Positions 35,120 to 42,817 of a DNA stretch of 64,000 nucleotides are shown here, piece by piece. The position numbers and the translations under genes were made by a program. Location of the stretch: assembly GCA_019114265.1 (NCBI GenBank), contig DXFV01000012.1, positions 1 through 64,000 on the forward strand, in the 5' to 3' direction. The notes below the pieces were generated by a model that did not search any database, was not told the origin of the DNA, and worked only from the letters and a program-made list of their open reading frames with translations. Every line of letters begins with the position of its first letter. Within the stretch, counting starts at the first letter, position 1. Origin of the DNA: Anaerofilum faecale. Lineage in GTDB: Bacteria; Bacillota; Clostridia; Oscillospirales; Ruminococcaceae.

Positions 35120-35941
35120 TCACAGCATCGCCAGCAGCATCCGCACCGCCCAGCCGGGCAGCCAGGAGCAGTGCTGCGCCAGCACCGATTCGGCCGCCGC
35201 TTTCTGAAGCTCGCTGGCCATGCCGTCGCCGATGATCACCTGCGCCACGCTGCCGCTGCCTGCGTTGCCGATGGCCACCCGTCCCCGCACCAGATTGCCG
35301 ACAGCCAGCAGTCTGCCGCTCGCCATGTTGCCGAACGCCACCAGACCCACCGCCACGTTGCCCAGCGCCAGCGCTCCCAACGCTACATTTCCCAGTGCGA
35401 TCAGACCCGCGCTCAGCACCCCGGCACTTACCAGCCCCAGACTGAACAGCCCAAAGCTGAGCAGTCCGCGGCTGAACAGCCCGATGCTCACCAGCCCGCT
35501 GGCGCGGTTGCCGATGGCCAGCACGCCGTGCGCCCGCACGTTCAGCCGGTTGCGCGCCAGATGGATGTGCACCAGCGGCATCCCCCACAGGGTGCGGCGG
35601 CTCTTGTATTCATATTCCCAGTGGTCGGGGCGCGCGCGGATGGCCTCGTCCACCGTGCGCCGCACCTCCCGCCACGGACAGCTGCGGCAGATCTCCGCCT
35701 CGCCGGGCGTCTGGGGAGCGGCGTCGGGCAGGGAGGGCGCGGGCGCGCCCTTGATCAGCTGGTCCAGCGACACCTCATACAGCTCGCTCAGCTGCACCAG
35801 GCGCGCGATGTCCGGCTGGCTCTGGCTGCTCTCCCATTTGCTCACGGCCTGGCGCGAGATGCCCAGGCGCTCGGCCAGCCCCTCCTGCGAATATCCCGCC
35901 CGGCGGCGCAGACAGGCCAGGCGCTCGTTGAGTTGTTCCAT
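35120..35941 (-). CDS. XRE regulator fused to a pentapeptide-period repeat domain
   Basis: Protein of 273 residues. Residues 5-60 are a Cro/CI helix-turn-helix (RLACLRRRAGYSQEGLAERL, then GISRQAVSKWESSQSQPD). A linker with a CRSCPWREVRRTVDEAI stretch follows. From about residue 145 to 235 the sequence is a regular 5-residue repeat, G-x-x-[A/S]-x, about 18 units (for example GLFSLGLVSAGVLSAGLIAL), with GN at many units. Such a pattern suggests a thin beta-solenoid or a glycine-rich membrane-associated coil rather than a ligand-binding domain. The gene has its own promoter and an inverted repeat upstream. Similar helix-turn-helix proteins with such tails occur in gut Clostridia. The function is unknown. 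Confidence 0.8.
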   Translation of the reverse strand: MEQLNERLACLRRRAGYSQEGLAERLGISRQAVSKWESSQSQPDIARLVQLSELYEVSLDQLIKGAPAPSLPDAAPQTPGEAEICRSCPWREVRRTVDEAIRARPDHWEYEYKSRRTLWGMPLVHIHLARNRLNVRAHGVLAIGNRASGLVSIGLFSRGLLSFGLFSLGLVSAGVLSAGLIALGNVALGALALGNVAVGLVAFGNMASGRLLAVGNLVRGRVAIGNAGSGSVAQVIIGDGMASELQKAAAESVLAQHCSWLPGWAVRMLLAML

Positions 35942-35973
35942 CTTGCTTCGCTCCTTTTCAATTTGCTGCCACG

Positions 35974-36038
35974 AGTATACCACCGGCGGTCTTTTGGGCG
36001 CAACCAACCGCCGGGCGCGTTTTGTCAACTGGCGGTTG
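35974..36038 (-). promoter_or_regulatory. Promoter and inverted repeat of the XRE-repeat gene
   Basis: Minus-strand extended -10 TGGTATACT (TATACT at 35974-35979) 33 nt before the start, without a consensus -35. Upstream lies CAACCGCC-N18-GGCGGTTG (36005-36038), a perfect 8-bp inverted repeat, and another GCGGT at 35986. These are candidate operator half-sites for the encoded XRE domain. Confidence 0.55.
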
Positions 36039-36112
36039 CGTGCAAAAATTTTGCCGTTATATGTGGATTTTCACAAATCGGACGGGCAGTTTCACAAAAG
36101 CCGCCCGCGCGG

Positions 36113-36142
36113 TTGCATTCCGGTGCATCCCGGCGCTATAAT
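36113..36142 (+). promoter_or_regulatory. Promoter of the AIM24-family gene
   Basis: TTGCAT (36113-36118), 18-nt spacer, TATAAT (36137-36142), 51 nt before the start. Confidence 0.7.
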
Positions 36143-36193
36143 GGAAGCGGCCGCATCGGCCGATCTTTCACAAAAGAAGGGATGAGAGCGAAT

Positions 36194-36964
36194 ATGTACC
36201 AGATCCGCAATTTCACCGACAACGACGACATCCGCGTGCTGGACCAGCAGGGCGCCTTCACCGTCATCGAATACCAGCGCGACCTGAGCGTTTCCCCCGG
36301 CAACGCGCAGGCGGCCTATTTCTGCAACGAGATGAACGTGCGCAAGCGGCAGGTGGTGTGCGATGTGGCGCGTTCGCCCATCACGGTGCAGGCCGGCGCG
36401 ATGCAGTGGACGGTGGGCAATGTGAACGCCACCACCGGCCTGAAAGGGGTGGGCGATTTTCTGGGCAAGGCAATGCGCGGCAAGGTGACCGGCGAGTCCG
36501 CCATCAAGCCCGAATACACCGGCACCGGCACGCTGGTGCTGGAGCCCACCTACAAGCACATCATCCTGCTGAATGTGGCCGAATGGAACGGCTCGGTCGT
36601 GTTGGACGACGGGCTGTTCCTGGCCTGTGAGGCGGGCCTGAAACACAAGGCCGTGATGCGCTCGAACCTGTCCAGCGCGGTGGCGGGCGGCGAAGGGCTG
36701 TTCAACCTGGGCATCACCGGCAGCGGCGTGGTCTGCCTGGAATCCGACTGCCCCAAGGAGGAGCTGATCGAGATCGTGCTGGAGAACGATGTGCTCAAGG
36801 TGGACGGCAACATGGCCATCGCCTGGAGCGGCACGCTGGACTTCACGGTGGAGCGCTCCGGCAAGACGCTGCTGGGTTCGGCGGCGTCGGGCGAAGGGCT
36901 GGTGAACGTATACCGCGGCACCGGCAAGGTGCTGCTGGCGCCGGTCCGCAGCGGCCTGGCCTGA
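36194..36964 (+). CDS. AIM24/TRAP-like family protein
   Basis: Protein of 256 residues in the AIM24 family (fold related to tryptophan RNA-binding attenuation protein, formerly DUF124). It has the pattern ITVQAGAMQWTVGNVNATTG, GEGLFNLGITGSGVVCLES, and KVDGNMAIAWSGTLDFTVE with SGEGLVNVYRGTGKVLLAP at the C-terminus. This is the double beta-sandwich arrangement of the family. The biochemical function is not established. The Met at 36194 is used; an in-frame Met at 36182 is too close to GAAGGG to be a good start. It has its own promoter and terminator. Confidence 0.88.
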   Translation: MYQIRNFTDNDDIRVLDQQGAFTVIEYQRDLSVSPGNAQAAYFCNEMNVRKRQVVCDVARSPITVQAGAMQWTVGNVNATTGLKGVGDFLGKAMRGKVTGESAIKPEYTGTGTLVLEPTYKHIILLNVAEWNGSVVLDDGLFLACEAGLKHKAVMRSNLSSAVAGGEGLFNLGITGSGVVCLESDCPKEELIEIVLENDVLKVDGNMAIAWSGTLDFTVERSGKTLLGSAASGEGLVNVYRGTGKVLLAPVRSGLA

Positions 36965-36980
36965 TCTTCCATGCAAACAC

Positions 36981-37016
36981 AAAGCGCGCGGGAGCCGGCC
37001 GGTTCCCGCGCGCTTT
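36981..37016 (+). terminator. Terminator of the AIM24-family gene
   Basis: AAAGCGCGCGGGA and complement with a GCCGGCCGG centre, then CTTTTGTTC, 17 nt after the stop. Confidence 0.88.
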
Positions 37017-37068
37017 TGTTCATTTTGAGTTGTGGGGAAGGGGGAAGAAAGAGGAACAGGGAAAGACT

Positions 37069-37150
37069 CCCCCTCATCCGCCCCGTTCCGGGGCACCTTC
37101 CCCCGCCGGGGGAAGGCTTGCCGTACCGTCGGCTTCCCTCTGGGAAAAGC
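37069..37150. repeat. Repeat A-linker-partial B
   Basis: A at 37069-37117 (hairpins CCCCGTTCCGGGG and TTCCCCCGCCGGGGGAA), linker TTGCCGTACCGTC, then a truncated B (GGCTTCCCTCTGGGAAAAGCC, 37131-37151). It lies in the convergent gap between the AIM24 and thioesterase genes and reaches within a few bases of the thioesterase stop. Confidence 0.82.
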
Positions 37151-37154
37151 CCTT

Positions 37155-37580
37155 TTATTCCTCCGGCTCCACCGCGGCGACCAGGGCCGCGAACAGCTCC
37201 GGCGCCCGCTTTTTCAGGCTGGCCGGGCGGAAGGTGTCCTTGTCCACCCAGGCGTGGCGGCTGCGCCCGGTGTTGATCGGCTTTTCCTCGCCCTTCTTGA
37301 ACACCCGGTAGCAGAATTCCATCTGCGCCGCCGTCGCCTTCACCAGGCGGCATTCCACCGTGATCTCGTCCTCGTAGGTGCAGGGCAGCAGATACTTCGT
37401 CTCGATCTCCAAAAGCGGCGACAGCAGGCCCTTCTCCTCGATCTGGCCGTAGCTGGTGCCCAGCATCCGGGTGAACTCGGTGCGCGCCTGCTCGTACCAC
37501 ACCAGATAGTTGGCGTGGTGGGTGATGCCCATGCGGTCGGTCTCGGCATAGCGCACGGTGAGGTGTGTGTTGTGGATCAT
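37155..37580 (-). CDS. Acyl-CoA thioesterase (4HBT/YbgC family)
   Basis: Hot-dog-fold thioesterase of 141 residues. The 4HBT signature is TVRYAETDRMGITHHANYLVWYEQARTEF, split here as VRYAETDRMGITHHANYL and VWYEQARTEF, with the catalytic Asp at residue 15. KYLLPCTYEDEITVECRLVKA follows. Likely hydrolyses a short or medium acyl-CoA. GAGGAGG lies 6 nt before the ATG. The ilvE terminator lies just upstream, so it probably depends on read-through or an unseen promoter. Confidence 0.88.
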   Translation of the reverse strand: MIHNTHLTVRYAETDRMGITHHANYLVWYEQARTEFTRMLGTSYGQIEEKGLLSPLLEIETKYLLPCTYEDEITVECRLVKATAAQMEFCYRVFKKGEEKPINTGRSRHAWVDKDTFRPASLKKRAPELFAALVAAVEPEE

Positions 37581-37599
37581 AGCGTCCTCCTCTGTCTGC

Positions 37600-37628
37600 A
37601 AAAAGGCCCCGGCTGCATGCGCCGGGGC
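37600..37628 (-). terminator. Terminator of ilvE, in the leader of the thioesterase gene
   Basis: An 8-bp perfect stem (GCCCCGGC/GCCGGGGC) with a 7-nt loop, followed on the minus strand by CTTTTTGC. It lies 14 nt past ilvE and 20 nt before the thioesterase start, so it may attenuate that gene. Confidence 0.8.
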
Positions 37629-37642
37629 GATGGGTTGCGAAA

Positions 37643-38707
37643 TCAGATCTCCTGGGTCCAGCCGCGGTCGTCGGGCAGGCGTCCCCACTGGATGCCGGTG
37701 AGGGTGTCGTACAGCTTCTGGGTGACCGGGCCGATCTGGCCGCCGTTGATGTGGGCGCTCTCGCCCTCATACACCAGCTCGCCCACCGGGCTGATGACAG
37801 CCGCGGTGCCGGTGCCGAACACTTCCTCCAGCTTGCCGTCGCGGGCGGCGGCCATCACGTCGGCGATGGCCAGGCGCCCCTCGTTCACGGTGTAGCCCCA
37901 GTCGCGCAGCAGCTCGATGCAGCTCATGCGGGTGATGCCCGGCAGCACGGTGCCCACCGTGGCGGCGGTGTAGATCTGGCCGTCGATCTTGAAGAAGATG
38001 TTCATGCTGCCCACCTCCTCCACATATTTGCGCTCGACGCCGTCCAGCCACAGCACCTGGCTGAAGCCCAGCTGGTGGGCCTTCTCGCTGGCGATGATGC
38101 TGGCCGCGTAGTTGCCGCCGCACTTGATGTAGCCGGTGCCGCCCGGGGCGGCGCGGACATACTCGTCCTCCACGTAGATGCGCACCGGGTTGATGCCCTC
38201 GGCGTAGTAGGCGCCGGAGGGGGAGGCGATGACGATGAACTGGTACCGGGCCGACGCCTTCACGCCCAGCACCGCCTCGGTGGCGATGGTGAAGGGGCGC
38301 AGGTACAGGCTGGTGCCGTCGGTGTGGGGCACCCACGCCTCGTCCACCTGCACCAGCGCGCGCACCGCCTGGACGAAATCCTCCACCGGGATCTCGGGGA
38401 TGCACAGGCGCTGGTGGGTGCTCTGCATGCGGGCGGCGTTCTTTTCGGGGCGGAACAGCTGCACCTTGCCGTCGGCACGGCGGTAGGCCTTCATGCCCTC
38501 GAAACACTCCTGCGCATAGTGGAACACCAGCGCGGCCGGGTCCAGCACCAGCGGCGCATAGGGCACGATGCGGGCGTCGTGCCAGCCTTTGCCCTCGGTG
38601 TAGTCCATCACGAACATGTGGTCGGTGAAGAGATTGCCGAACCCCAGCGCCGTTTCGTCGGCGGGCTTTGCCTTGGGGGCGGTCGTGCGTTCAATACGGA
38701 TTTCCAT
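37643..38707 (-). CDS. ilvE: Branched-chain amino acid aminotransferase
   Basis: PLP-dependent class IV aminotransferase of 354 residues, making Val, Leu and Ile from their 2-oxo acids (or the reverse). Family features: GFGNLFTDHMFVMDY, LDPAALVFHYAQECFEGMKAYR, SLYLRPFTIATE, the PLP-lysine region GTGYIKCGGNYAAS (Lys near residue 193), LWLDGVERKYVEEVGSMNIFF and VFGTGTAAVISPVG. Length and motifs fit the larger BCAT branch also found in eukaryotes. It has its own promoter. No other branched-chain genes are adjacent. Confidence 0.94.
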   Translation of the reverse strand: MEIRIERTTAPKAKPADETALGFGNLFTDHMFVMDYTEGKGWHDARIVPYAPLVLDPAALVFHYAQECFEGMKAYRRADGKVQLFRPEKNAARMQSTHQRLCIPEIPVEDFVQAVRALVQVDEAWVPHTDGTSLYLRPFTIATEAVLGVKASARYQFIVIASPSGAYYAEGINPVRIYVEDEYVRAAPGGTGYIKCGGNYAASIIASEKAHQLGFSQVLWLDGVERKYVEEVGSMNIFFKIDGQIYTAATVGTVLPGITRMSCIELLRDWGYTVNEGRLAIADVMAAARDGKLEEVFGTGTAAVISPVGELVYEGESAHINGGQIGPVTQKLYDTLTGIQWGRLPDDRGWTQEI

Positions 38708-38756
38708 ACTTTCTCACTCTTTCCCTTGGCCGGAAACAAACCGGCGCTTTTCCCCT

Positions 38757-38785
38757 ATTGTAATCCCCGCGCGCCCGCTTGACAA
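38757..38785 (-). promoter_or_regulatory. Promoter of ilvE
   Basis: Minus-strand TTGTCA (38780-38785), 17-nt spacer, TACAAT (38757-38762), 50 nt before the start. Confidence 0.72.
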
Positions 38786-38800
38786 TGGGTAAAAATGCAC

Positions 38801-38846
38801 AAAACCTCCGCTTTGTCCCGGACTGGGATGCAAAACGGCGGTTTTT
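38801..38846 (-). terminator. Terminator of the sortase gene
   Basis: AAAACCTCCGCTTTG pairs with CAAAACGGCGGTTTT with two mismatches, with an inner TCCC/GGGA stem, and T-runs on either side. It is 29 nt after the sortase stop. Confidence 0.7.
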
Positions 38847-38874
38847 ATGCGTGCAGTATGCAAGAGAGATGCGT

Positions 38875-39639
38875 TTATTCGGCCGCGTCGGTCACCAGAC
38901 GGGCGGTGACCACGAAGCGCTCGTCGGCCGGGCCGTTGGTGCAGGTGACCAGCGAGATCAGCTTGTCGCCGTACTGGGGCACCACATTGGTGACGACGGC
39001 GCTCTTGCGGATCATCTGGCTGATGTAGGTGTTGAAAGCATCCTCGCTCTCCGGCTCGATCATCTTCCAGAAGCAGAACTCGCCCTCGGAGGGCTCGGCG
39101 GCGCTGGCGTAGTAGGAGGCCACCACCTCATATTCCTGCTCGGCGTTCAGGGTGTCGAACCGGATGGTGGGGTGGTTCTCGTAGAATTCCTGGTCGCGGT
39201 AGTTCATGATGTCGGCAAACATGGTCTTGTTCTTCATGTTGTGGCCGTAGATCATGATGTGGGTGGTGGGGGGGTCCAGCTTGCAGTTCGCCTCGATGAA
39301 GGGCAGGCCGCTGTAGGCATACTGCTTGTCGAAGCCCAGATGCAGATACCGCTCCGGCTCGTCGGGGGTGTGCATCACCGGGTAGTTGATGTGGGTGCCG
39401 TCGATGGAGATCCAGCCGGCCATATCGCCGTTCTGCTCGGCCAGCTTTTTGTATCCCTCCAGGCGCGACACCGGGGGCTCGCCCGATTCCGGCTGGGTCA
39501 CTTCCATAGCCAGCTTGTCCAGCGCGTTCTGTTCGGTGTATCCGCGCCAGAAATACTGCCCCAGCAGCACCGCGCACACCACCGCGCAGCCGATGCATCC
39601 CAGCAGCGCCACCCAGTACAGGATCTTTTTGGCTTTCAC
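38875..39639 (-). CDS. srtB: Class B sortase
   Basis: Cell-surface transpeptidase of 254 residues with an N-terminal membrane anchor (about residues 6-27). The sortase B fold shows NGDMAGWISIDGTHINYPVM, the catalytic His in HIMIYGHNMKNKTMF (near residue 128), the catalytic Cys in LISLVTCTNG (near residue 230) and the Arg in ERFVVTARLV. GTG at 39639 is chosen because GGGAG lies 9 nt upstream and it places the anchor at the N-terminus. No LPxTG or NPQTN-type substrate is encoded nearby, so it may be a housekeeping or pilus-independent enzyme. Confidence 0.9.
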   Translation of the reverse strand: MKAKKILYWVALLGCIGCAVVCAVLLGQYFWRGYTEQNALDKLAMEVTQPESGEPPVSRLEGYKKLAEQNGDMAGWISIDGTHINYPVMHTPDEPERYLHLGFDKQYAYSGLPFIEANCKLDPPTTHIMIYGHNMKNKTMFADIMNYRDQEFYENHPTIRFDTLNAEQEYEVVASYYASAAEPSEGEFCFWKMIEPESEDAFNTYISQMIRKSAVVTNVVPQYGDKLISLVTCTNGPADERFVVTARLVTDAAE

Positions 39640-39690
39640 TTGCAACCGCTCCCTTGCTTCGCCGTTGTGCAGAAACAGGCGTTTTCTCCT

Positions 39691-39719
39691 ATTGTACAGG
39701 CAAACGCGCAAAATGGCAA
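39691..39719 (-). promoter_or_regulatory. Promoter of the sortase gene
   Basis: Minus-strand TTGCCA (39714-39719), 17-nt spacer, TACAAT (39691-39696), 51 nt before the GTG start. Confidence 0.72.
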
Positions 39720-39744
39720 ATGAAATTTGAAAAACAATATTTCT

Positions 39745-39797
39745 TTATCGAAAAACGATAAAAAACTCTTGCAATTCGATAAGGCACATGGTATACT
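39745..39797 (+). promoter_or_regulatory. Promoter and TTATCG operator of the DUF2975/HTH operon
   Basis: TTGCAA (39769-39774), 17-nt spacer, extended -10 TGGTATACT (TATACT at 39792-39797). A perfect inverted repeat, TTATCG-AAAAA-CGATAA (39745-39761), lies just upstream, and a third half-site, TCGATAA (39776-39782), is in the promoter spacer. The small HTH protein of the operon is the likely binder. Confidence 0.72.
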
Positions 39798-39833
39798 GGG
39801 GCCAAACAGAAACACAAGGGGAGGCAATCTGCC

Positions 39834-40286
39834 ATGAAATGGAACGAGAAATACAGCATTCGGCTTTCCAAGGTGTGCGTGGCGCTGTTTGCGCTGACGG
39901 TGGTGGCGCTGGCGCTGACGGCGCCGTGGGTGGTGAACTGGTTTGTGAAGTTCAGCCGGGCGATGCTGCTGGGGCGGGAGCACTTTCTGCTGATGAGCAT
40001 CTATGCGGCGGTGCCCCCGGCGCTGGTGGTGCTGTGGCTGCTGTGGCGGCTGCTGGGCAACCTGCAGAAGGGCAGGGTGTTCATCCCGCAGAACGCGGCC
40101 TATCTGCGCGGGGTGAGCTGGTGCTGCATCGCGGCGGCAGGCATCTGTCTGGCCAGCGGGCTGTACTATCTGCCGTTTCTGCTGGTGGCTGTGCTGGCGG
40201 GATTCATGGCGCTGATCGTGCGGGTGGTGAAAAACGTGTTTGAACAGGCCATCATCCTGCAGGACGACGCCGACTATACCATATAA
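39834..40286 (+). CDS. DUF2975 membrane protein
   Basis: Membrane protein of 150 residues with four predicted helices, of the DUF2975 family. The typical NLQKGRVFIPQNAAYLRGVSW stretch between helices 2 and 3 is visible (residues 78-98; the family pattern is G-x-x-F-x-x-x-N). Such proteins are nearly always followed by a short YozG-like HTH regulator, as here after 15 nt. The pair is thought to be a regulatory module, perhaps membrane-linked; the ligand is unknown. GGGGAGG is 9 nt before the ATG. Confidence 0.88.
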   Translation: MKWNEKYSIRLSKVCVALFALTVVALALTAPWVVNWFVKFSRAMLLGREHFLLMSIYAAVPPALVVLWLLWRLLGNLQKGRVFIPQNAAYLRGVSWCCIAAAGICLASGLYYLPFLLVAVLAGFMALIVRVVKNVFEQAIILQDDADYTI

Positions 40287-40301
40287 AGAGAGGGTGATCA
40301 C

Positions 40302-40514
40302 ATGGGCATCGTCGTGAACCTGGATGTGATGATGGCAAAGCGCAAGATCACCGCCGGCGAACTGGCCGACCGGGTGGGAATCACGCCGGCCAATCTGTCC
40401 ATCCTGAAAAACAACAAGGCGAAGGCGGTGCGGTTCTCCACGCTGGCGGCGCTCTGCCGCGCGCTGGACTGCCAGCCTGCCGACCTTCTGGAATACGAAC
40501 CCGACCCGGAATAA
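40302..40514 (+). CDS. Cro/CI-type regulator (YozG-like)
   Basis: DNA-binding protein of 70 residues, nearly all of it one helix-turn-helix: MVMAKRKITAGELADRVGI-like helices 1-2 and recognition helix TPANLSILKNNKAKAVRFST, then LAALCRALDCQPADLLEYEPD. It follows a DUF2975 gene as is usual for the family. Its likely target is the TTATCG inverted repeat on the operon promoter. Confidence 0.9.
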   Translation: MGIVVNLDVMMAKRKITAGELADRVGITPANLSILKNNKAKAVRFSTLAALCRALDCQPADLLEYEPDPE

Positions 40515-40548
40515 TCCGGGCGCAGCTTTTACGACAGGAGAACTGACA

Positions 40549-41895
40549 ATGGAAAACAATAAATTTGAGGGCGCAAACAGCACCCTCTGTTCCAGTGCAC
40601 CCAAAAACAGCCTTCCCCGCACCGGAAGCTACGCCACACTGGCGGGCATCGGGCTGGCGCTGGGCGTTATGTATGTGGAAACAATGCTGAACAACTACGT
40701 CTGGCTGGGGGATCTTTTCAACCGGTATGACCAGTGCGCATGGGTGGGCATCGCGCTGTTCGCGCTGCTGTTCGTGGGCAGCGTGGAGATCTGGGCGCGC
40801 TGCACCCACCGCAAAGCCGCCAGAGACACCGGCTTCTGGCTGGCGGTGACGGCGGCGCTGGCGGTCGCGCATCTGGCGGGCGGGCACATCGCGCTGTACC
40901 GGATGAGCGCGCTGCCGGGATTGCTTCTGCACTGCGCGGCGGTGTACTGGGCGATGTGCCGTCTGGGGGCGGTGCAGGAGGGCACCGGCGCGCTGACCCC
41001 GGTGGAGCTGCTGTGGGGCTTTGTGGTGCTTCCGTTCGGCAATTTTGTAAGCTGGATCGCAGCCATCGGCGGATGGATGCTGCAGCGGTGGCCGCGCAAA
41101 AAGGGCACCGGCAAAACGCTGCTGGCGGTGGTGCTGGGGGCGGTGTTCGCGCTGCCGGTGCTGGTATGGGCGGCCAAGCTGCTGGCCGGTGCGGACCCCG
41201 CTTTTGGACAGATGGCGTGGGGACTGGTGCACTGGTTCGAGCACCTGCTCACCTTCCTGCCGGACGGCTGGCGGCTGACGGTCTGGCTGCTGTGCGGATG
41301 CTGGCTTTCGGGGCTGCTGCTGGGCTGCTGCCGCCAAAGCCAAAATCCCATCACACTGCGCGGCATGGAGGCCGGGATGCAGCCGCTGCGGCTGGTTCCG
41401 GGCGCGGCAACCGCCACCGTGCTGGCGATGTTCTGCGGGCTGTATCTGCTGTTCTTCGCGGTGCGTCTGGGCAGCGTGCTGGGACTGGTGCAGGGCGCTC
41501 TGCCCGACGCGGCGGCCGCGGCCGAAAGCGCGCGGGAGGGATTTTTCCAGCTGTGCGTGGTGGCCGGGCTGAACCTGGCGGTGCTGGCGGCGGCGTCCAA
41601 GCTGAACCGCCGCCCGCTGCGCCAGGTGAAGCCGCTGCGCGCGCTGGGGCTGGCGCTGTGCGCGGCGAACCTCGTCTTTGCGGCGCTGGCCGGCAGCGAG
41701 CTGGCGGTGTATCTGCGCTTTGGGCTCACCGGCAAGCGGCTGCTGGCCGGGTACGGCATCGCGGTGACGGCCATCTGGTCGGCGCTGGCGCTGGCCACCC
41801 TGCTGCGTCCGCGGCGGGCGGTGCGCTGGGCGATCCTCACGGCGGCGGCGCTGTTCTGCGCGATCTGCTTCGTACCGCTCGGCTGGATGGCCTGA
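40549..41895 (+). CDS. DUF4173/DUF4153-family membrane protein
   Basis: Polytopic membrane protein of 448 residues with about twelve helices. The order of helices with LWGFVVLPFGNFVSWIAAIGG in the middle, then NRRPLRQVKPLRALGLALCAANLV and the C-terminal YLRFGLTGKRLLAGYGI stretch, is that of DUF4173 proteins, which often sit beside DUF2975/HTH modules. The function is unknown. ACAGGAG precedes the ATG by 8 nt. The preceding gap is only 34 nt, so it probably belongs to the operon starting at 39.8 kb. Confidence 0.75.
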   Translation: MENNKFEGANSTLCSSAPKNSLPRTGSYATLAGIGLALGVMYVETMLNNYVWLGDLFNRYDQCAWVGIALFALLFVGSVEIWARCTHRKAARDTGFWLAVTAALAVAHLAGGHIALYRMSALPGLLLHCAAVYWAMCRLGAVQEGTGALTPVELLWGFVVLPFGNFVSWIAAIGGWMLQRWPRKKGTGKTLLAVVLGAVFALPVLVWAAKLLAGADPAFGQMAWGLVHWFEHLLTFLPDGWRLTVWLLCGCWLSGLLLGCCRQSQNPITLRGMEAGMQPLRLVPGAATATVLAMFCGLYLLFFAVRLGSVLGLVQGALPDAAAAAESAREGFFQLCVVAGLNLAVLAAASKLNRRPLRQVKPLRALGLALCAANLVFAALAGSELAVYLRFGLTGKRLLAGYGIAVTAIWSALALATLLRPRRAVRWAILTAAALFCAICFVPLGWMA

Positions 41896-41917
41896 GGCCG
41901 GGAAAGGAGGCACTTTT

Positions 41918-42559
41918 ATGGACCGAAAAACCGGTTCCCCGCTGCGCACGGCGGGACGGAGCGCCCTGCTGATGGCCTGTTTCGCGCTGCTGGCGGCGGG
42001 CTTTCTCTGGCGGCTGGGGCGCGGCATCGCGCTGGCCGACAGCCAGCCGGCCCGGTATCTGCCCGCCTGGCTGACCTGGGCGCAGGTGATCGCGCTGCCG
42101 GTCTGCATGCTGGGCTTCGTGACGGCGGTGGTGGCGGGGATGGTGCTGACGCGCCGCCCGCGCCTGACAGCCGCGCTGCAGATCGGGTGCCTGGTGCTGG
42201 CGCTGGCGCTGGGCGGCCTGCTGGCGGCGAGCGTGCTGACGAACCCGCTGCAGGACCACCGCATCGACATCACCGTCCCGGCCGGGAGCACGGCGGCGGT
42301 GTATTCCAACACCGAGGTCTGTCCGCGGCAGAGCACCGTCTACGTCCGCCCGGGCGAAGGGCTGGGCGACGCCGAGGCGGTGCTGACGCCGGTGGACGGC
42401 GGCGAGACGGTGTCCGCCTACATCACCCCCGGCATCCAGATGGGGCTGAAGGTGGAGAAGGGCGCGTGGTACCGCGTGGGGCTCACGATGCAGAACGACA
42501 CCGACCGGCCGGTGCAGGTGTCGGTGATTCTGCGCGGGGTGCAGGTGCGCATCGAGTGA
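41918..42559 (+). CDS. Membrane protein with extracytoplasmic beta-rich domain, unknown function
   Basis: Protein of 213 residues with three N-terminal helices (about 15-110) and a C-terminal soluble domain (about 112-213) of beta-strand character (RIDITVPAGSTAAVYSN, VSVILRGVQVRIE). I do not recognise the family. It lies 22 nt after the DUF4173 gene with AAAGGAGG, and is probably the last gene of that operon. The soluble part may face outside. Confidence 0.72.
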   Translation: MDRKTGSPLRTAGRSALLMACFALLAAGFLWRLGRGIALADSQPARYLPAWLTWAQVIALPVCMLGFVTAVVAGMVLTRRPRLTAALQIGCLVLALALGGLLAASVLTNPLQDHRIDITVPAGSTAAVYSNTEVCPRQSTVYVRPGEGLGDAEAVLTPVDGGETVSAYITPGIQMGLKVEKGAWYRVGLTMQNDTDRPVQVSVILRGVQVRIE

Positions 42560-42597
42560 GCTTTTTCCCAAAGGCGGCTTCAGCCTCCCGCGCCGTC

Positions 42598-42744
42598 GGC
42601 TTCCCCCTGGGGGGAAGCTGTCAGGCGCAGCCTGACTGATGAGGGGAGAGCTTGCCCCTTTGCGCCGGGGATGGCGCGGAGGAAGGGGGACAGACCCGAC
42701 CTCATCCGCCCCCTTCGGGGGCACCTTCCCCTGCCAGGGGAAGG
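42598..42744. repeat. Composite repeat B-spacer-A
   Basis: B at 42598-42643 (hairpins CTTCCCCCTGGGGGGAAG and TCAGGCGCAGCCTGA, GATGAGG) and A at 42700-42744, 54 nt apart. The second hairpin of B differs in sequence from all other copies but keeps its pairing, a compensatory pattern that argues for selection on structure. Preceded by GCGCCGTC, part of the usual linker. Lies between convergent genes. Confidence 0.88.
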
Positions 42745-42781
42745 CGTTCAGTCCCCCCGCAAATACAACGTCCCAGCAGGC

Positions 42782-42816
42782 AAAACGCCGCTTCCCGGCC
42801 AGGGAAGCGGCGTTTT
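42782..42816. terminator. Bidirectional terminator at a convergent junction
   Basis: A 15-bp perfect stem (AAAACGCCGCTTCCC and complement), 5-nt loop, T-runs both ways. It abuts the stop of the GIY-YIG/GNAT gene. Confidence 0.88.
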
Positions 42817-42817
42817 T

